Part shown: positions 1-8,201 of the stretch, piece by piece | How the letters are laid out: each line of letters opens with the position of its first letter | Numbering within the stretch: the stretch's first letter is position 1 | From: CAVRXT01 sp049644285 | Lineage (GTDB): Bacteria > Acidobacteriota > Terriglobia > Acidiferrales > UBA7541 | Length of the DNA: 64,000 bases | NCBI GenBank assembly: GCA_049644285.1 | Contig: JBARRP010000213.1 | Span: forward strand, 36,679-100,678 | Reading direction: 5' to 3' | Notes under the pieces: generated by a model | Database searches by the model: none | The model's input: the letters and a program-made list of their open reading frames with translations, nothing else | Told to the model about the DNA's origin: nothing | Position numbers and translations under genes: made by a program

Positions 1-601
1 GGCCGAGAACAACTTGCATGTCCGTCGGTTCGCCCAGGATGCACATGTCGGGCACGATGCCGTGGCAAACCAGATAATGGGTGCCGACTCCGTACCCGCG
101 ATATTCCTTTCCGGAGAATTCATCGCTCCATTGGGTTTTTTCTATCTCGCCAACCACCGCCGCAATCAGGATGCTGCCGTCCAGCTTGGCTCCGGCGCGC
201 TGCAGCGCCTTCACCGCCTGAACGTAGCAGACCAGCGCTCCCTTCATGTTGTAGACGCCAAGGCCGTAGATCATTCCATCCTTTACGACCGCGTGAGGCT
301 TGTAGCCGATGCCCGCAAGCTGAGCTTCTCTGCCTGTGTTCGACGTATCCATGTGTCCGTTGAACATCAAGTTCTTGCCTGTGCCGCTCCCCTCCCATAG
401 CCCGACGACATTTGCGCGCCCCTCTTCGACTTCCTGCCAGGTGACGCGAAGCCCAGTGGCTTCGAACGTCCGGCGGATGTAGAGCGCCATTTCCTGCTCC
501 TCGCCGGTGGGGCTCGGGATATTAATTACGTCGCAGGCCATCGACACGATTTCTTCCTCATTCACCTGAGATAGAATCTTCTCCGCGAGCCCCGCTTTCA
601 T
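1..601 (-). CDS. M20 family metallopeptidase, 3' end cut by the window
   Basis: About 200 codons are present from ATG at 601; the rest lies outside the window. The protein looks like an M20 zinc hydrolase (ArgE/DapE/carboxypeptidase G2 type), which cleaves amide bonds in small peptides or N-acyl amino acids in the cytosol. Visible signatures are NIPSPTGEEQ near the N-terminus, GHMDTSN carrying the first zinc His and bridging Asp, and GEPTDM, as in the second metal half. The catalytic GE-E motif region reads VVGEIEKTQ. It is the last visible gene of a minus-strand run with the M24 hydrolase only 21 bp upstream, so the two are probably co-transcribed. Substrate cannot be told from sequence. Confidence 0.85.
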   Translation of the reverse strand, partial: MKAGLAEKILSQVNEEEIVSMACDVINIPSPTGEEQEMALYIRRTFEATGLRVTWQEVEEGRANVVGLWEGSGTGKNLMFNGHMDTSNTGREAQLAGIGYKPHAVVKDGMIYGLGVYNMKGALVCYVQAVKALQRAGAKLDGSILIAAVVGEIEKTQWSDEFSGKEYRGYGVGTHYLVCHGIVPDMCILGEPTDMQVVLG

Positions 602-622
602 GAAGGCCACCGTCTTCCTCTG

Positions 623-1804
623 TCAGCGACGAAAATCGTCCGGGAACGAACAGAGCTTCTCGTTCCCTTTGTCCGTAATCCAAAAATTGTCTTCCAAGCG
701 CAGCCCTCCTCCACTTTCCCAATAAACTCCCGGTTCGATCGCGAGCACCATTCCCTTCCGCATTATGCCCGGAACAGCCTGATGGGCGTACGGCGGCTCA
801 TGCGCGCGGGCACCGACCCCATGAGCCACAGGATGCGATGGCTGTCCGGTGTAGCCCGCCGCATCAATCCCCCGGCGAATCATGCGGTCGAGCTCAGCAA
901 GGCTTGCTCCCTCGCGCGCGTAGCTCGCTGCCTCGTTGAAAACCTTGAGGAGTTGCTCCAAGAGCTTGTCGTACTCGGCCGTCAGCTTGCCTAGGCAGAG
1001 ATTCTTCGTCAGATCGGTCCAGTATCCGTCGGCGCAAACCCAGATTTCGACCAGCGTAGGCTCATTTGCCTGAATGGGACGGTGGCTCGTCGCGGTAAAG
1101 GTGGCGATGCCTTTTCCCGACCAGACCAGTGTGAAGGCGCGCGCCATCGCGACCTTGCCCTTGTAGCCGACGCCGATCGCATGAATGTGACCTTCGATCA
1201 TCGCCGCCACTTCGCTCTCTTTCATTCCCGGCTTGATTTGGGCGCGGGCGTACTCCATCCCGGCCGCTGCCAGTTCATTCGCCAGCTTCATCCGCTCGAT
1301 TTCCTGGCCGGTTTTGATCGCGCGAACATCCGCAAGCAGCGGCGTTGCGTCCACAACTTCTTTAGCCATGCCGCGGAAGGCATCAAAATAGCCTTGGGTA
1401 TACATGCTTGGCTCGCCCACCATCCGATCGCAGATCTGCGCAAGCTGCGACAGCTCGACACCAACGCGCCCGGCCAGTTTCCGCTCCCGCAGAACATCCA
1501 AGCATTGGTCGAGTGACCGCGACATCGGCGGCCGTGGGTCCTGTGGATGATAGAAGCGGAAAAATCGTACGTCCTTGTTCCATGCGGTGCGCTGCGCTTC
1601 CTTGAATTGCGGCTCGATGACCAGAAGTGTTGGGTCCCCTTCCCGGGGAAAGATCGCGATGTCATATCCCTTCATCGTCCAATAGTTCGTGAGGTAGAGA
1701 ATGTTGTCGGGCGCACGCACAACGAGCGCATCGAGATTTTTCTGCGCCATCATCTCGCGCACGCGCTTCCATTTTTCCTGATCGAGTGGGTAACCCATCC
1801 CCAA
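623..1804 (-). CDS. M24 family metallohydrolase (Xaa-Pro dipeptidase/creatinase-like)
   Basis: 393 aa, the usual length for PepQ/creatinase-fold proteins: an N-terminal creatinase-like domain (about 1-150) and a C-terminal pita-bread domain. The metal positions can be read off: E253 (normally Asp), D264 in YWTDLTKN, H328 in PVAHGVG, E357 in AIEPGV and E371 in RLEDN. Four of five ligands are standard; the first Asp is replaced by Glu. Members cleave Xaa-Pro dipeptides or, in metal-free creatinases, C-N bonds of small molecules. It sits between a ketopantoate-reductase homologue and an M20 hydrolase, downstream of a molybdenum hydroxylase, which favours a catabolic small-molecule role over general peptide turnover (inference). 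A Met two codons in (1798) is an alternative start. Confidence 0.85.
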   Translation of the reverse strand: MGMGYPLDQEKWKRVREMMAQKNLDALVVRAPDNILYLTNYWTMKGYDIAIFPREGDPTLLVIEPQFKEAQRTAWNKDVRFFRFYHPQDPRPPMSRSLDQCLDVLRERKLAGRVGVELSQLAQICDRMVGEPSMYTQGYFDAFRGMAKEVVDATPLLADVRAIKTGQEIERMKLANELAAAGMEYARAQIKPGMKESEVAAMIEGHIHAIGVGYKGKVAMARAFTLVWSGKGIATFTATSHRPIQANEPTLVEIWVCADGYWTDLTKNLCLGKLTAEYDKLLEQLLKVFNEAASYAREGASLAELDRMIRRGIDAAGYTGQPSHPVAHGVGARAHEPPYAHQAVPGIMRKGMVLAIEPGVYWESGGGLRLEDNFWITDKGNEKLCSFPDDFRR

Positions 1805-1897
1805 TACTCCTGCCCCGCCAACAGCGTTACCGTGCCTAGACCTCGGTCGTCGAGCGCCTGTAACGGCCGCCTTCAGGCGGGCGCATGTGATTTTAGT

Positions 1898-2839
1898 TTA
1901 GCCACGGCCGCCGCTCTTCCAATTCCACGACATCTCTTTGCCCTTGATCAAACGATACAGCGCGGTGTGCAGCGGCGCGCTCAGCCCATGCCGCCGCGCC
2001 TCGCGCGCGATCGCACCGCCGAGAAAATCGACCTCGGTCCTCGAATGGTGCTGAACATCGTACAACATCGAGGGCGGATGGTCCGTCAGCGCGCCCACTT
2101 TGTTCATCTCCCACGGGTCTTCGTAAAGCTCGATCCCCAAACCAGCGGCCACGCGTTTGCCTTCTTCCATCAGGTCGTGAAGCAGATGACCGAGGTCCGA
2201 GAATTCCTTCTCCGCAGCGAATTCGCGGCAATGCGGGAGCTCGGTGAGTGCTGCAACCGCGTTCACGGACGCGTTGAAAATGAGCTTCGACCACTGCGCC
2301 GGCCGCGCATCGTCAAGGGCCACCGCGTTCAATCCGGAAGCGACAATCAAGTCCGCAGCCTCTTTAACCATTGCCAAGGGGGTCTTCGTCGGCTCAAAAG
2401 GCCCCATCCAAGTCGCGGTATCCAGCTCATATCGGACGTGGGTATCGCTGTGCCGCGTACCGCTCATGAAGGTCGTGCCCCGGATGATGAATCCCTGAGA
2501 ATGCTCGGCAATGATTTCTTCACATCCGAGCCCGTTCTGGGCCGAGAGGATGGCCCCACCCCGAAAATGGTCTGCAACGGGAGTGACAGCCTCCGCCGTC
2601 TGTGTGGCCTTGCAACACACGATTCCCAGATCGCACTGGGGAATCTCCGCAGGATTTATTGTCGCGCGGAGCTTGGCGGTGAAGTCATGCTTCCCGGAAA
2701 CGCGCAGGCCGCGTTCGTTCAGAGCCTCGGCATGTTCCGGCCGCCGCACAAATGCATAGACCTCCGCGACGCGCGCAAGGTGAGCAGCATAAAGGCTGCC
2801 GATCGAGCCACAACCGATGATGCAGACCCGCTTTGTCAC
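1898..2839 (-). CDS. 2-dehydropantoate 2-reductase family oxidoreductase
   Basis: 313 aa, full length for the PanE/ApbA family. The N-terminus has the Rossmann motif CIIGCGSIGSLYA (GxGxxG) for NADPH, then the family pattern VCCKATQT and LSAQNGLGCEE. The C-terminal helical domain is complete. PanE reduces ketopantoate to pantoate for CoA synthesis, but paralogues reduce other 2-oxo acids. Here the gene is third from the end of a molybdenum-hydroxylase operon, 84 bp after coxL and 93 bp before the M24 gene, so a catabolic 2-oxoacid reductase is at least as likely as pantothenate synthesis. I therefore give no symbol. Confidence 0.85.
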   Translation of the reverse strand: MTKRVCIIGCGSIGSLYAAHLARVAEVYAFVRRPEHAEALNERGLRVSGKHDFTAKLRATINPAEIPQCDLGIVCCKATQTAEAVTPVADHFRGGAILSAQNGLGCEEIIAEHSQGFIIRGTTFMSGTRHSDTHVRYELDTATWMGPFEPTKTPLAMVKEAADLIVASGLNAVALDDARPAQWSKLIFNASVNAVAALTELPHCREFAAEKEFSDLGHLLHDLMEEGKRVAAGLGIELYEDPWEMNKVGALTDHPPSMLYDVQHHSRTEVDFLGGAIAREARRHGLSAPLHTALYRLIKGKEMSWNWKSGGRG

Positions 2840-2923
2840 TCGGCTCCCGTGGACATGCTTATGTCTCGGAAGGAAAAATCCCCGGAGGAGAGCTCAACTT
2901 GGATTGCCAGGCGACGCACCCGT

Positions 2924-5458
2924 TCAACTGGCTGCGCGCCGGTGCTCGACCCGCACTCGCGCAGTTCCCAAACCCTGCCGAGCGCTTTGCATCGCCCGGA
3001 AGATGCTGTCGCCCGTGTTATGCGAATCTTCGATCAGGACTCCACTTGAGTAGAGCGCATCCTGCAATGCGGCGCACACCGTGTGCACCGGGGCCGCGCC
3101 GCCTTCTCCCATGCCCTTCGCGCCATTGTAAGAAAAAGGCGACGGCGTTTCCAAGTGGCCGCAGAGAAGGTCCGGCATGTTCATCGCGGTGATCGGCGTG
3201 TAATCGCTGAAGGTGCTCGCGAGCATGTCGCCATCCTTGTCGTACAGGCAATTCTCCATCAACGCGGCGCCGATGCCGTGCGCGGTTGCGCCGTGCACTT
3301 GCCCTTGGACGATCATCGGATTAATGGCGCGCCCGCAATCGTCCACCGCCGCGTAGGCCAGAATCTTCGGCTGGAATGTCTCGCGGTCCACCTCGATCAC
3401 AGCGATATGGAGCTGCGCCGCATACGTCAGCGTCAAATTTCCGTACTTGCGCTTGAGATCGGGAATCTTGAAGGGGGCTTTATACACGTAGCGGCAATTG
3501 AGTGTGATGTCCGAAAGAGAATCGGGCATCCCAGCATTGTTCACGTTGACGAGATTCGCCAGCCCCCAATAGTTGATGGATCTCTTCGTTTTCTTCACGC
3601 GGACTTCCGGTCCCTGCTCACCGACGCCAAACTCCAAATGTTTCTCCTTGGCCTTCAGAGCAAATGCAGCCAGCCGGCTCAGCTCACGTTTCAATTTCTC
3701 TGCTGCTCCATGAATCGCCGAAAGCCCTGTAACGGCGAACTGGCTGGCATATGTTCCGGTGTGGCCCGTATAGACATTCTGCTCGGTGTCGAAGCCAGGT
3801 TTCACGTTCACCATTTCCGGCGGAATCCCGAGAACTTCTCCGACCACCTGCCCCGCGGTGGTCTCATGCCCCTGCCCCTGCGGCACTGACCCGAGGCTGA
3901 CGACCACTTCGCCGTAGATATCCAGCTTCACATTTGCAGCTTTGGACTGGCCGGAGTACGGCGCATAAGGATTGATGATCCGCGCTTGGCCGAAATTGTT
4001 GGTGCCGGAATCGAGTGTGGTGCCAATGCCAATTCCGACCAGCCGGCCCTCTTCGCGGGCCTTCTTCTGTTTCTCTTTCCACTCGTCCCAGCCAATCAGG
4101 CTCTTGGCGATCTCGAGCATCCGTGCGTAGTTTCCAGAGTCATACACGCAGCCGTTGGGAGTCGTGTAGGGGAATTCGTCGGGACGAATGTAGTTCCGAA
4201 GGCGTATCGTGTCGCCGGGAATTCCCAGGGCGTGGCTGCACGTGTCCATCACGCGCTCGAGGAACCACAAATGTTGCATTCGCGAATATCCGCGGTTGGG
4301 GCCAACCGGACATTTGTTCGTACAGGCCTGTGAGAAATCGATTCGCACGTTCTTCACGCGATATACGCCCGGCAAGACCTGCGCCCAGATGATGCAGCCG
4401 AGCGGCTCGTAACGCGGATACGCTCCGCAATCGTCCAGGTGGCGTGATTCAATCGCGGTAATCACGCCTCTTTCATCGAGCGCAACGCGCGTTTCAAAAA
4501 ACGTCCGCTCGTTGCCGTGGGCGCTCGCGAGCATGTGCTCCGTGCGTGTCTCGGTCCACTTCACCGGCCGCCCGCCTGCTTTGCGCGACCCCAGTGCGCA
4601 CAGCGCCATATAAGGATAATTCGTGATCTTGATGCCGAAGCTGCCACCAATGTCGTAGCTCTGCATCCGAATCTGGTCGATGCGCACGCCCAATGCCGGA
4701 GAAAGAAATTGCACCGCAAACGCCGGGAACGAATTATTGGTCCAAAAATTGATTCGTTCTTCTTTGAGGTTCCATTCTCCGATCACGGCGTTGTTTTCGA
4801 GCGGAGTACTCGAGAAGCGATGAAAGTGGAGACGATCGATGTGCACGACGTGCGCGGCCTTCGCGAACGCCTTGTCCACATCGCCATATTCGAAGACGTC
4901 GCGCCAGATGCGATTCGTCCCGGCGATCTCGTGAAGAATCGACTCGTCCTTGACCGCGGTTTCAGCGTCCATTACCGGAGGCAGGCCTTCGTACTCGACT
5001 TCGACCAGCTCCGCGGCATCCTCGGCCTCCATCCGCGATTTGGCGACAACCGCCGCCACGGGTTCGCCCTGGTAGCGCGCCTTCTCAACCGCCATCGGGT
5101 AGTCCACGATCTTCTGCCCGACTCCAGGACCAATCTCCGGAAACGGCTTCACAAGCCCCGCAACTTCCGTGCCCGTCAACGTGCATACTACTCCGGAGGC
5201 GGTTTCGGCGCGGGAGACATCCACACGCTCGATCCGGGCATGCGCGTAAGGCGACCGCACGAGATGGATGTAGAGCATCCCTTCGAATCTGTTGTCGTCG
5301 ACGAAGATGCCTTTCCCCTGCACCAGACGGCTCTCTTCGCGCCGCTGAATCGGCTTGCCCACCCATCTCGAGGGAGCGGCGTGCGCCGGACCTCCCCGCT
5401 TTCCGCCCGACCGGCGCTTCCGAGGCTTCGCCGATTCTCGCCTCTGGTTCTTCACCAA
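2924..5458 (-). CDS. Xanthine dehydrogenase family molybdopterin-binding subunit (CoxL-like)
   Basis: 844 aa, the large molybdenum subunit of the xanthine oxidase family; it hydroxylates an aldehyde or N-heterocycle with water as oxygen donor. The N-terminal domain shows WVGKPIQRREESRLVQGKG and RSPYAHARI. The active-site loop reads GPNRGYSRMQ (R389-G390-Y391-S392-R393), which is neither the form I CO dehydrogenase AYRCSFR loop nor the form II AYRGAGR loop. The catalytic base is present as E785 in KGMGEGGAAP. Two consecutive basic stretches at the N-terminus (residues 5-25) form a short extension. With the three upstream genes it makes a complete three-subunit enzyme plus CoxG. The name CO dehydrogenase should not be transferred; the substrate is unknown. 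Confidence 0.92.
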   Translation of the reverse strand: MVKNQRRESAKPRKRRSGGKRGGPAHAAPSRWVGKPIQRREESRLVQGKGIFVDDNRFEGMLYIHLVRSPYAHARIERVDVSRAETASGVVCTLTGTEVAGLVKPFPEIGPGVGQKIVDYPMAVEKARYQGEPVAAVVAKSRMEAEDAAELVEVEYEGLPPVMDAETAVKDESILHEIAGTNRIWRDVFEYGDVDKAFAKAAHVVHIDRLHFHRFSSTPLENNAVIGEWNLKEERINFWTNNSFPAFAVQFLSPALGVRIDQIRMQSYDIGGSFGIKITNYPYMALCALGSRKAGGRPVKWTETRTEHMLASAHGNERTFFETRVALDERGVITAIESRHLDDCGAYPRYEPLGCIIWAQVLPGVYRVKNVRIDFSQACTNKCPVGPNRGYSRMQHLWFLERVMDTCSHALGIPGDTIRLRNYIRPDEFPYTTPNGCVYDSGNYARMLEIAKSLIGWDEWKEKQKKAREEGRLVGIGIGTTLDSGTNNFGQARIINPYAPYSGQSKAANVKLDIYGEVVVSLGSVPQGQGHETTAGQVVGEVLGIPPEMVNVKPGFDTEQNVYTGHTGTYASQFAVTGLSAIHGAAEKLKRELSRLAAFALKAKEKHLEFGVGEQGPEVRVKKTKRSINYWGLANLVNVNNAGMPDSLSDITLNCRYVYKAPFKIPDLKRKYGNLTLTYAAQLHIAVIEVDRETFQPKILAYAAVDDCGRAINPMIVQGQVHGATAHGIGAALMENCLYDKDGDMLASTFSDYTPITAMNMPDLLCGHLETPSPFSYNGAKGMGEGGAAPVHTVCAALQDALYSSGVLIEDSHNTGDSIFRAMQSARQGLGTARVRVEHRRAAS

Positions 5459-5492
5459 CCTTCCTCCACGACTGAAAAAATCTGCCGTGCGT

Positions 5493-5933
5493 TCACGTCA
5501 GCGCAGCCTGCAGCCCGTCAATCAGCTTTTGTACATTTTTCTTCGCGAGCGGCTCGAGTAGCCCGCCGGCCAAAGACGCCAGTCGGCCCACAATCTGCGC
5601 GTGGCCCTTCCAGAGCACCTTCGTTCCGTCCGCAGCTTTTTCGAGATCGAACCCGGCAGTCAGTGTGGCCGTGCCGCCGGCCACATCCCCTTTGCCTTCG
5701 TACACTGCGTGATGCGGCCGATCTACCTCAAGAAGGGTCATCCTTACTTTGGCATCTCCCCGGATATGCGAGATCCCCACGCGGAGATTCACGGTGAAAT
5801 GCTTCTCGTCGTCTTTCTTCATGCTCTGAAAATCCGGGAGCAACGGGCAGAAGCGCTCCGCGTCCGTAAGAAACTCGTAGACTTCCTCGGGTTTCTTGCG
5901 AACCGTGAAGTCGCCGCCAAAACTGATGTTCAT
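5493..5933 (-). CDS. CoxG-like SRPBCC family protein
   Basis: 146 aa with the CoxG pattern: FTVRKKPEEVYEFLTDAERFCPLLPD at the start region (START/SRPBCC ligand-binding fold), a central beta-rich segment, and a C-terminal helix GGLLEPLAKKNVQKLIDGL. In carboxydotrophs CoxG helps anchor the CO dehydrogenase at the membrane; related proteins accompany many non-CO molybdenum hydroxylases. Its start overlaps the 2Fe-2S subunit stop by 4 bp (ATGA type), so translation is probably coupled. It lies between the small and large subunit genes, 34 bp before the large one. Confidence 0.87.
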   Translation of the reverse strand: MNISFGGDFTVRKKPEEVYEFLTDAERFCPLLPDFQSMKKDDEKHFTVNLRVGISHIRGDAKVRMTLLEVDRPHHAVYEGKGDVAGGTATLTAGFDLEKAADGTKVLWKGHAQIVGRLASLAGGLLEPLAKKNVQKLIDGLQAALT

Positions 5934-6427
5934 TTACCTCTTTTACCTCCCCAGGATGAAGCAGCGGCTTCGATGGCCTTGAGGACGTTCTGGTAGCCGG
6001 TGCACCGGCAGGTGTTGCCGGCAATCGCCTTCCGAATCTCTTTCTGTTTCGGATGGGGATTTTTCGAGAGCAAATGATAAGCGGACATCAGCAGTCCCGG
6101 TGTGCAGTAGCCGCATTGCAGGCCGTGATGAGTCGCAAAAGCCTTCTGGATGGGATGCAATTCTCCGTTTTTCGCCAGCCCCTCAACGGTGAGAATCGCG
6201 CCCTGGTGCGCCTGGACAGCAAAAACGGTGCAGGACTTCACGGTCGAGCCATCCAGCAATACCGTACAAGCCCCGCAGTAACTCGTATCGCATCCGATGT
6301 GCGTCCCAGTAAGATTCAATTCCTCGCGCAGCAAGTCCACGAGAAGCAGGCGCGGTTCGACCTTCAGGTCGTACGGCTTACCGTTCACCGTGACGTGAAG
6401 GGCGACGAGATCAGGCCCGTCCGACAT
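5930..6427 (-). CDS. Xanthine dehydrogenase family 2Fe-2S subunit (CoxS-like)
   Basis: 165 aa, typical length. It carries both 2Fe-2S clusters: a plant-ferredoxin-type set C46, C51, C54, C66 (CDTSYCGAC) and the all-helical set C105, C108, C140, C142 (CGYCTPG and CRCTGYQN). It passes electrons from the molybdenum subunit to the FAD subunit. Its start overlaps the FAD subunit gene by 17 bp and its end overlaps CoxG by 4 bp, so the three are one transcription and translation unit. Confidence 0.95.
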   Translation of the reverse strand: MSDGPDLVALHVTVNGKPYDLKVEPRLLLVDLLREELNLTGTHIGCDTSYCGACTVLLDGSTVKSCTVFAVQAHQGAILTVEGLAKNGELHPIQKAFATHHGLQCGYCTPGLLMSAYHLLSKNPHPKQKEIRKAIAGNTCRCTGYQNVLKAIEAAASSWGGKRGK

Positions 6428-7316
6428 ATTCGTGGCTCACCTCCACGTGTTCCCCGCGGCTGCGGCGCAGCGCAATCTCGATGGTCCGCTTGACCAGGCT
6501 CCTCACCAGCACTCGCTTGTATTCGGCCGAGCCTCGCATATCCGATTGCGGATCAGCAGCCATCATGGCCGCGTCGGCCGCTGCCTCGATTGTCTTTGGC
6601 CCGATCTTCCGCCCGCGAAGTTCCCGCTCGGCTTGTGTCGCGCACACTGGCGTCAATCCCACACAACCCAGAACAACGCGCGCTTCTTTACATATCTCGC
6701 GATCTTCCATCGTCAACTGCACCGCCGCGCTGGCGCTGGCATAGACCGGAGCGCAACGTTTGAAGGCTAGGTACGCTCCACCTGAATTTTTCGGCGGTAA
6801 TCTCACCGTCACTTTGCGAAGCAATTCGCCATGACCCAACGCAGTTGTGTACGCGTCACGGAAAAACTCCGAAAGCAGAATCGAACGGTTGCCCTTGGGA
6901 CCGACGCAATGTACCTCTGTCGAAAGCGTCAGCAGCACTGGCCCCCAATCGCCGCTTGGGTCCGCTTCCGCCAACGACCCGCCAATCGTTCCCCGGTTGC
7001 GCACCTGGACATCAGCGATGCCAGCGGCGCAATCGTGCAGAATGGGAATCTGGCTCGCAGTGCCGGAAGCCTCGATCTCGGAGTGCCGCGTCATGGCTCC
7101 GAACAGAATCGCGCCATCGCGCTTTTCGATCTGGGAAAGGCCCGGGATGAAATTCAGGTCCACAAGGGCGCTCGGCCGCGACAGCCGCAGCTTCATCAGC
7201 GGAATCAGGCTTTGCCCGCCCGCAATCGCCCTGGCGTCCTCGCCAAGCTCCGCCAACTGCGAAGCGGCTCCCTGGAGTGAGGCAGCGCGATAGTAGCGGA
7301 AGGAATTTGGGTACAC
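6411..7316 (-). CDS. Xanthine dehydrogenase family FAD-binding subunit (CoxM-like)
   Basis: 301 aa. FAD-contact signatures of the CoxM/CutM family are visible: AIAGGQSLIPLMKLR (residues about 31-45), and the second FAD loop VRNRGTIGGSLAEADPSGD. The C-terminal CO-deh-flav domain is complete. It takes electrons from the iron-sulfur subunit and hands them to an acceptor. It is the first gene of the molybdenum-hydroxylase operon; a good sigma70-like promoter lies 90-118 bp upstream at 7406-7434. Confidence 0.93.
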   Translation of the reverse strand: MYPNSFRYYRAASLQGAASQLAELGEDARAIAGGQSLIPLMKLRLSRPSALVDLNFIPGLSQIEKRDGAILFGAMTRHSEIEASGTASQIPILHDCAAGIADVQVRNRGTIGGSLAEADPSGDWGPVLLTLSTEVHCVGPKGNRSILLSEFFRDAYTTALGHGELLRKVTVRLPPKNSGGAYLAFKRCAPVYASASAAVQLTMEDREICKEARVVLGCVGLTPVCATQAERELRGRKIGPKTIEAAADAAMMAADPQSDMRGSAEYKRVLVRSLVKRTIEIALRRSRGEHVEVSHEYVGRA

Positions 7317-7405
7317 AGCTTTTCCTCTTGCGCCCCGTTCGGCCTAATACTGAAGCAAGCGTTTCCACCGCCGGCGCAAGCGCTCGTGACTCTTGAAAAA
7401 GGCAA

Positions 7406-7434
7406 ATTCTATTGCCATCGCTGAACTCATTCAA
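7406..7434 (-). promoter_or_regulatory. Predicted sigma70-type promoter of the molybdenum-hydroxylase operon
   Basis: On the minus strand TTGAAT (7434-7429) and TAGAAT (7411-7406) are separated by exactly 17 bp, about 90 bp upstream of the FAD subunit start. Four and five of six bases match consensus. It diverges from a second candidate promoter for the MocA-like gene. Confidence 0.5.
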
Positions 7435-7467
7435 GCCAGAAAGCGCATTCCTCTTCTCGCGTCTGGT

Positions 7468-7497
7468 TGGAAAACCTTTCCTTCATGTTCTATAGTG
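7468..7497 (+). promoter_or_regulatory. Predicted sigma70-type promoter of the MocA-like gene
   Basis: TTGGAA (7468-7473), an 18 bp spacer and TATAGT (7492-7497). Transcription would begin near 7504, which excludes the upstream ATG at 7467 and supports ATG 7515 with a very short leader. Confidence 0.4.
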
Positions 7498-7514
7498 CCT
7501 GCCTTCACCAATCG

Positions 7515-8201
7515 ATGAAAAGCGCAAAGGTCTATCCCATCGTTCTGGCAGCCGGACCTTCGCCCCGGTTGGATCTTACGAAACCCCCCGAGCAGCTCGG
7601 CGGGAAAAGCGCGTTCGAAGTTGCGCTTGAAAACTGTGCAGGCTTGCACGAGCCGATTGTTGTCCTCGGGTGCCGCGCGCCTCTGCTTCGCCGCTACGTG
7701 CCTCGGGGCGCGCGCATCGTCGTAAATCAGAAGTGGCGGTCGGGACAGCTCAGCTCGCTTTTGGCGGGACTGCGGCGAGTTCCCCGCGGCGCCGCGTTCA
7801 TGCTCTACCCGCTAGACCAAATCTTCCTCACAAAGCCGCTGGTACATCGCATCGTGCGCGCTTTCACTGAGCGAAAGAAACATCACCAAATCGTCATGCC
7901 ACGGTACAAAGGCCAGGCCGGTCATCCCGTTATTTTTTCCGCGGCAATTCGAAAAGAGCTCTACCACGCACAAACGGCTCGCGAAGTTGTGTATCGCGAG
8001 CCTCGACGCATACTCTATTTCGCGGCTCGCACGCCGGCAATCTGGAAAGAATTCGACTCGCCCGCCAGCTATCGTCGGTTCCAGCGCGAGGTTCGGTCCC
8101 GCAAGAACTGGAAACGTCTGTTGGAGCCGCCCCTACCGCGGGGCGCCCGCGCGCGCGAAGCCCCAGGCCACCCCGCCCAATCCCGCGATCACCAGGCCTG
8201 A
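7515..8201 (+). CDS. MocA/MobA-like NTP transferase, probable molybdenum cofactor maturation
   Basis: 228 aa from ATG 7515, chosen because homology begins at KVYPIVLAAG and a promoter lies just upstream; an ATG at 7467 would add 16 codons. The nucleotide loop reads LAAGPSPRLDLTK, keeping the Arg and Lys of LAAGxSxRMGxxK but with Asp for the Gly. PLDQIFLTKP stands for the DQP motif and GHPVIFSA is the MocA-type acceptor signature. MocA transfers CMP to molybdopterin for xanthine-dehydrogenase-family enzymes. The gene diverges from the molybdenum hydroxylase operon, which fits that role. The last 23 codons overlap the opposite-strand gene ending at 8133 and look non-conserved. Confidence 0.72.
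   Translation: MKSAKVYPIVLAAGPSPRLDLTKPPEQLGGKSAFEVALENCAGLHEPIVVLGCRAPLLRRYVPRGARIVVNQKWRSGQLSSLLAGLRRVPRGAAFMLYPLDQIFLTKPLVHRIVRAFTERKKHHQIVMPRYKGQAGHPVIFSAAIRKELYHAQTAREVVYREPRRILYFAARTPAIWKEFDSPASYRRFQREVRSRKNWKRLLEPPLPRGARAREAPGHPAQSRDHQA

Noticed and set aside
1547..3049. 500-codon plus-strand open frame
   Set aside because: Antisense to the M24 and PanE genes; composition rich in Arg, His and Pro without any domain.
4517..5797. 426-codon plus-strand open frame
   Set aside because: Lies opposite the coxL gene; a GC-bias shadow.
2924..7316. Carbon monoxide dehydrogenase
   Set aside because: The active-site loop differs from both CO dehydrogenase forms; only the wider family is supported.
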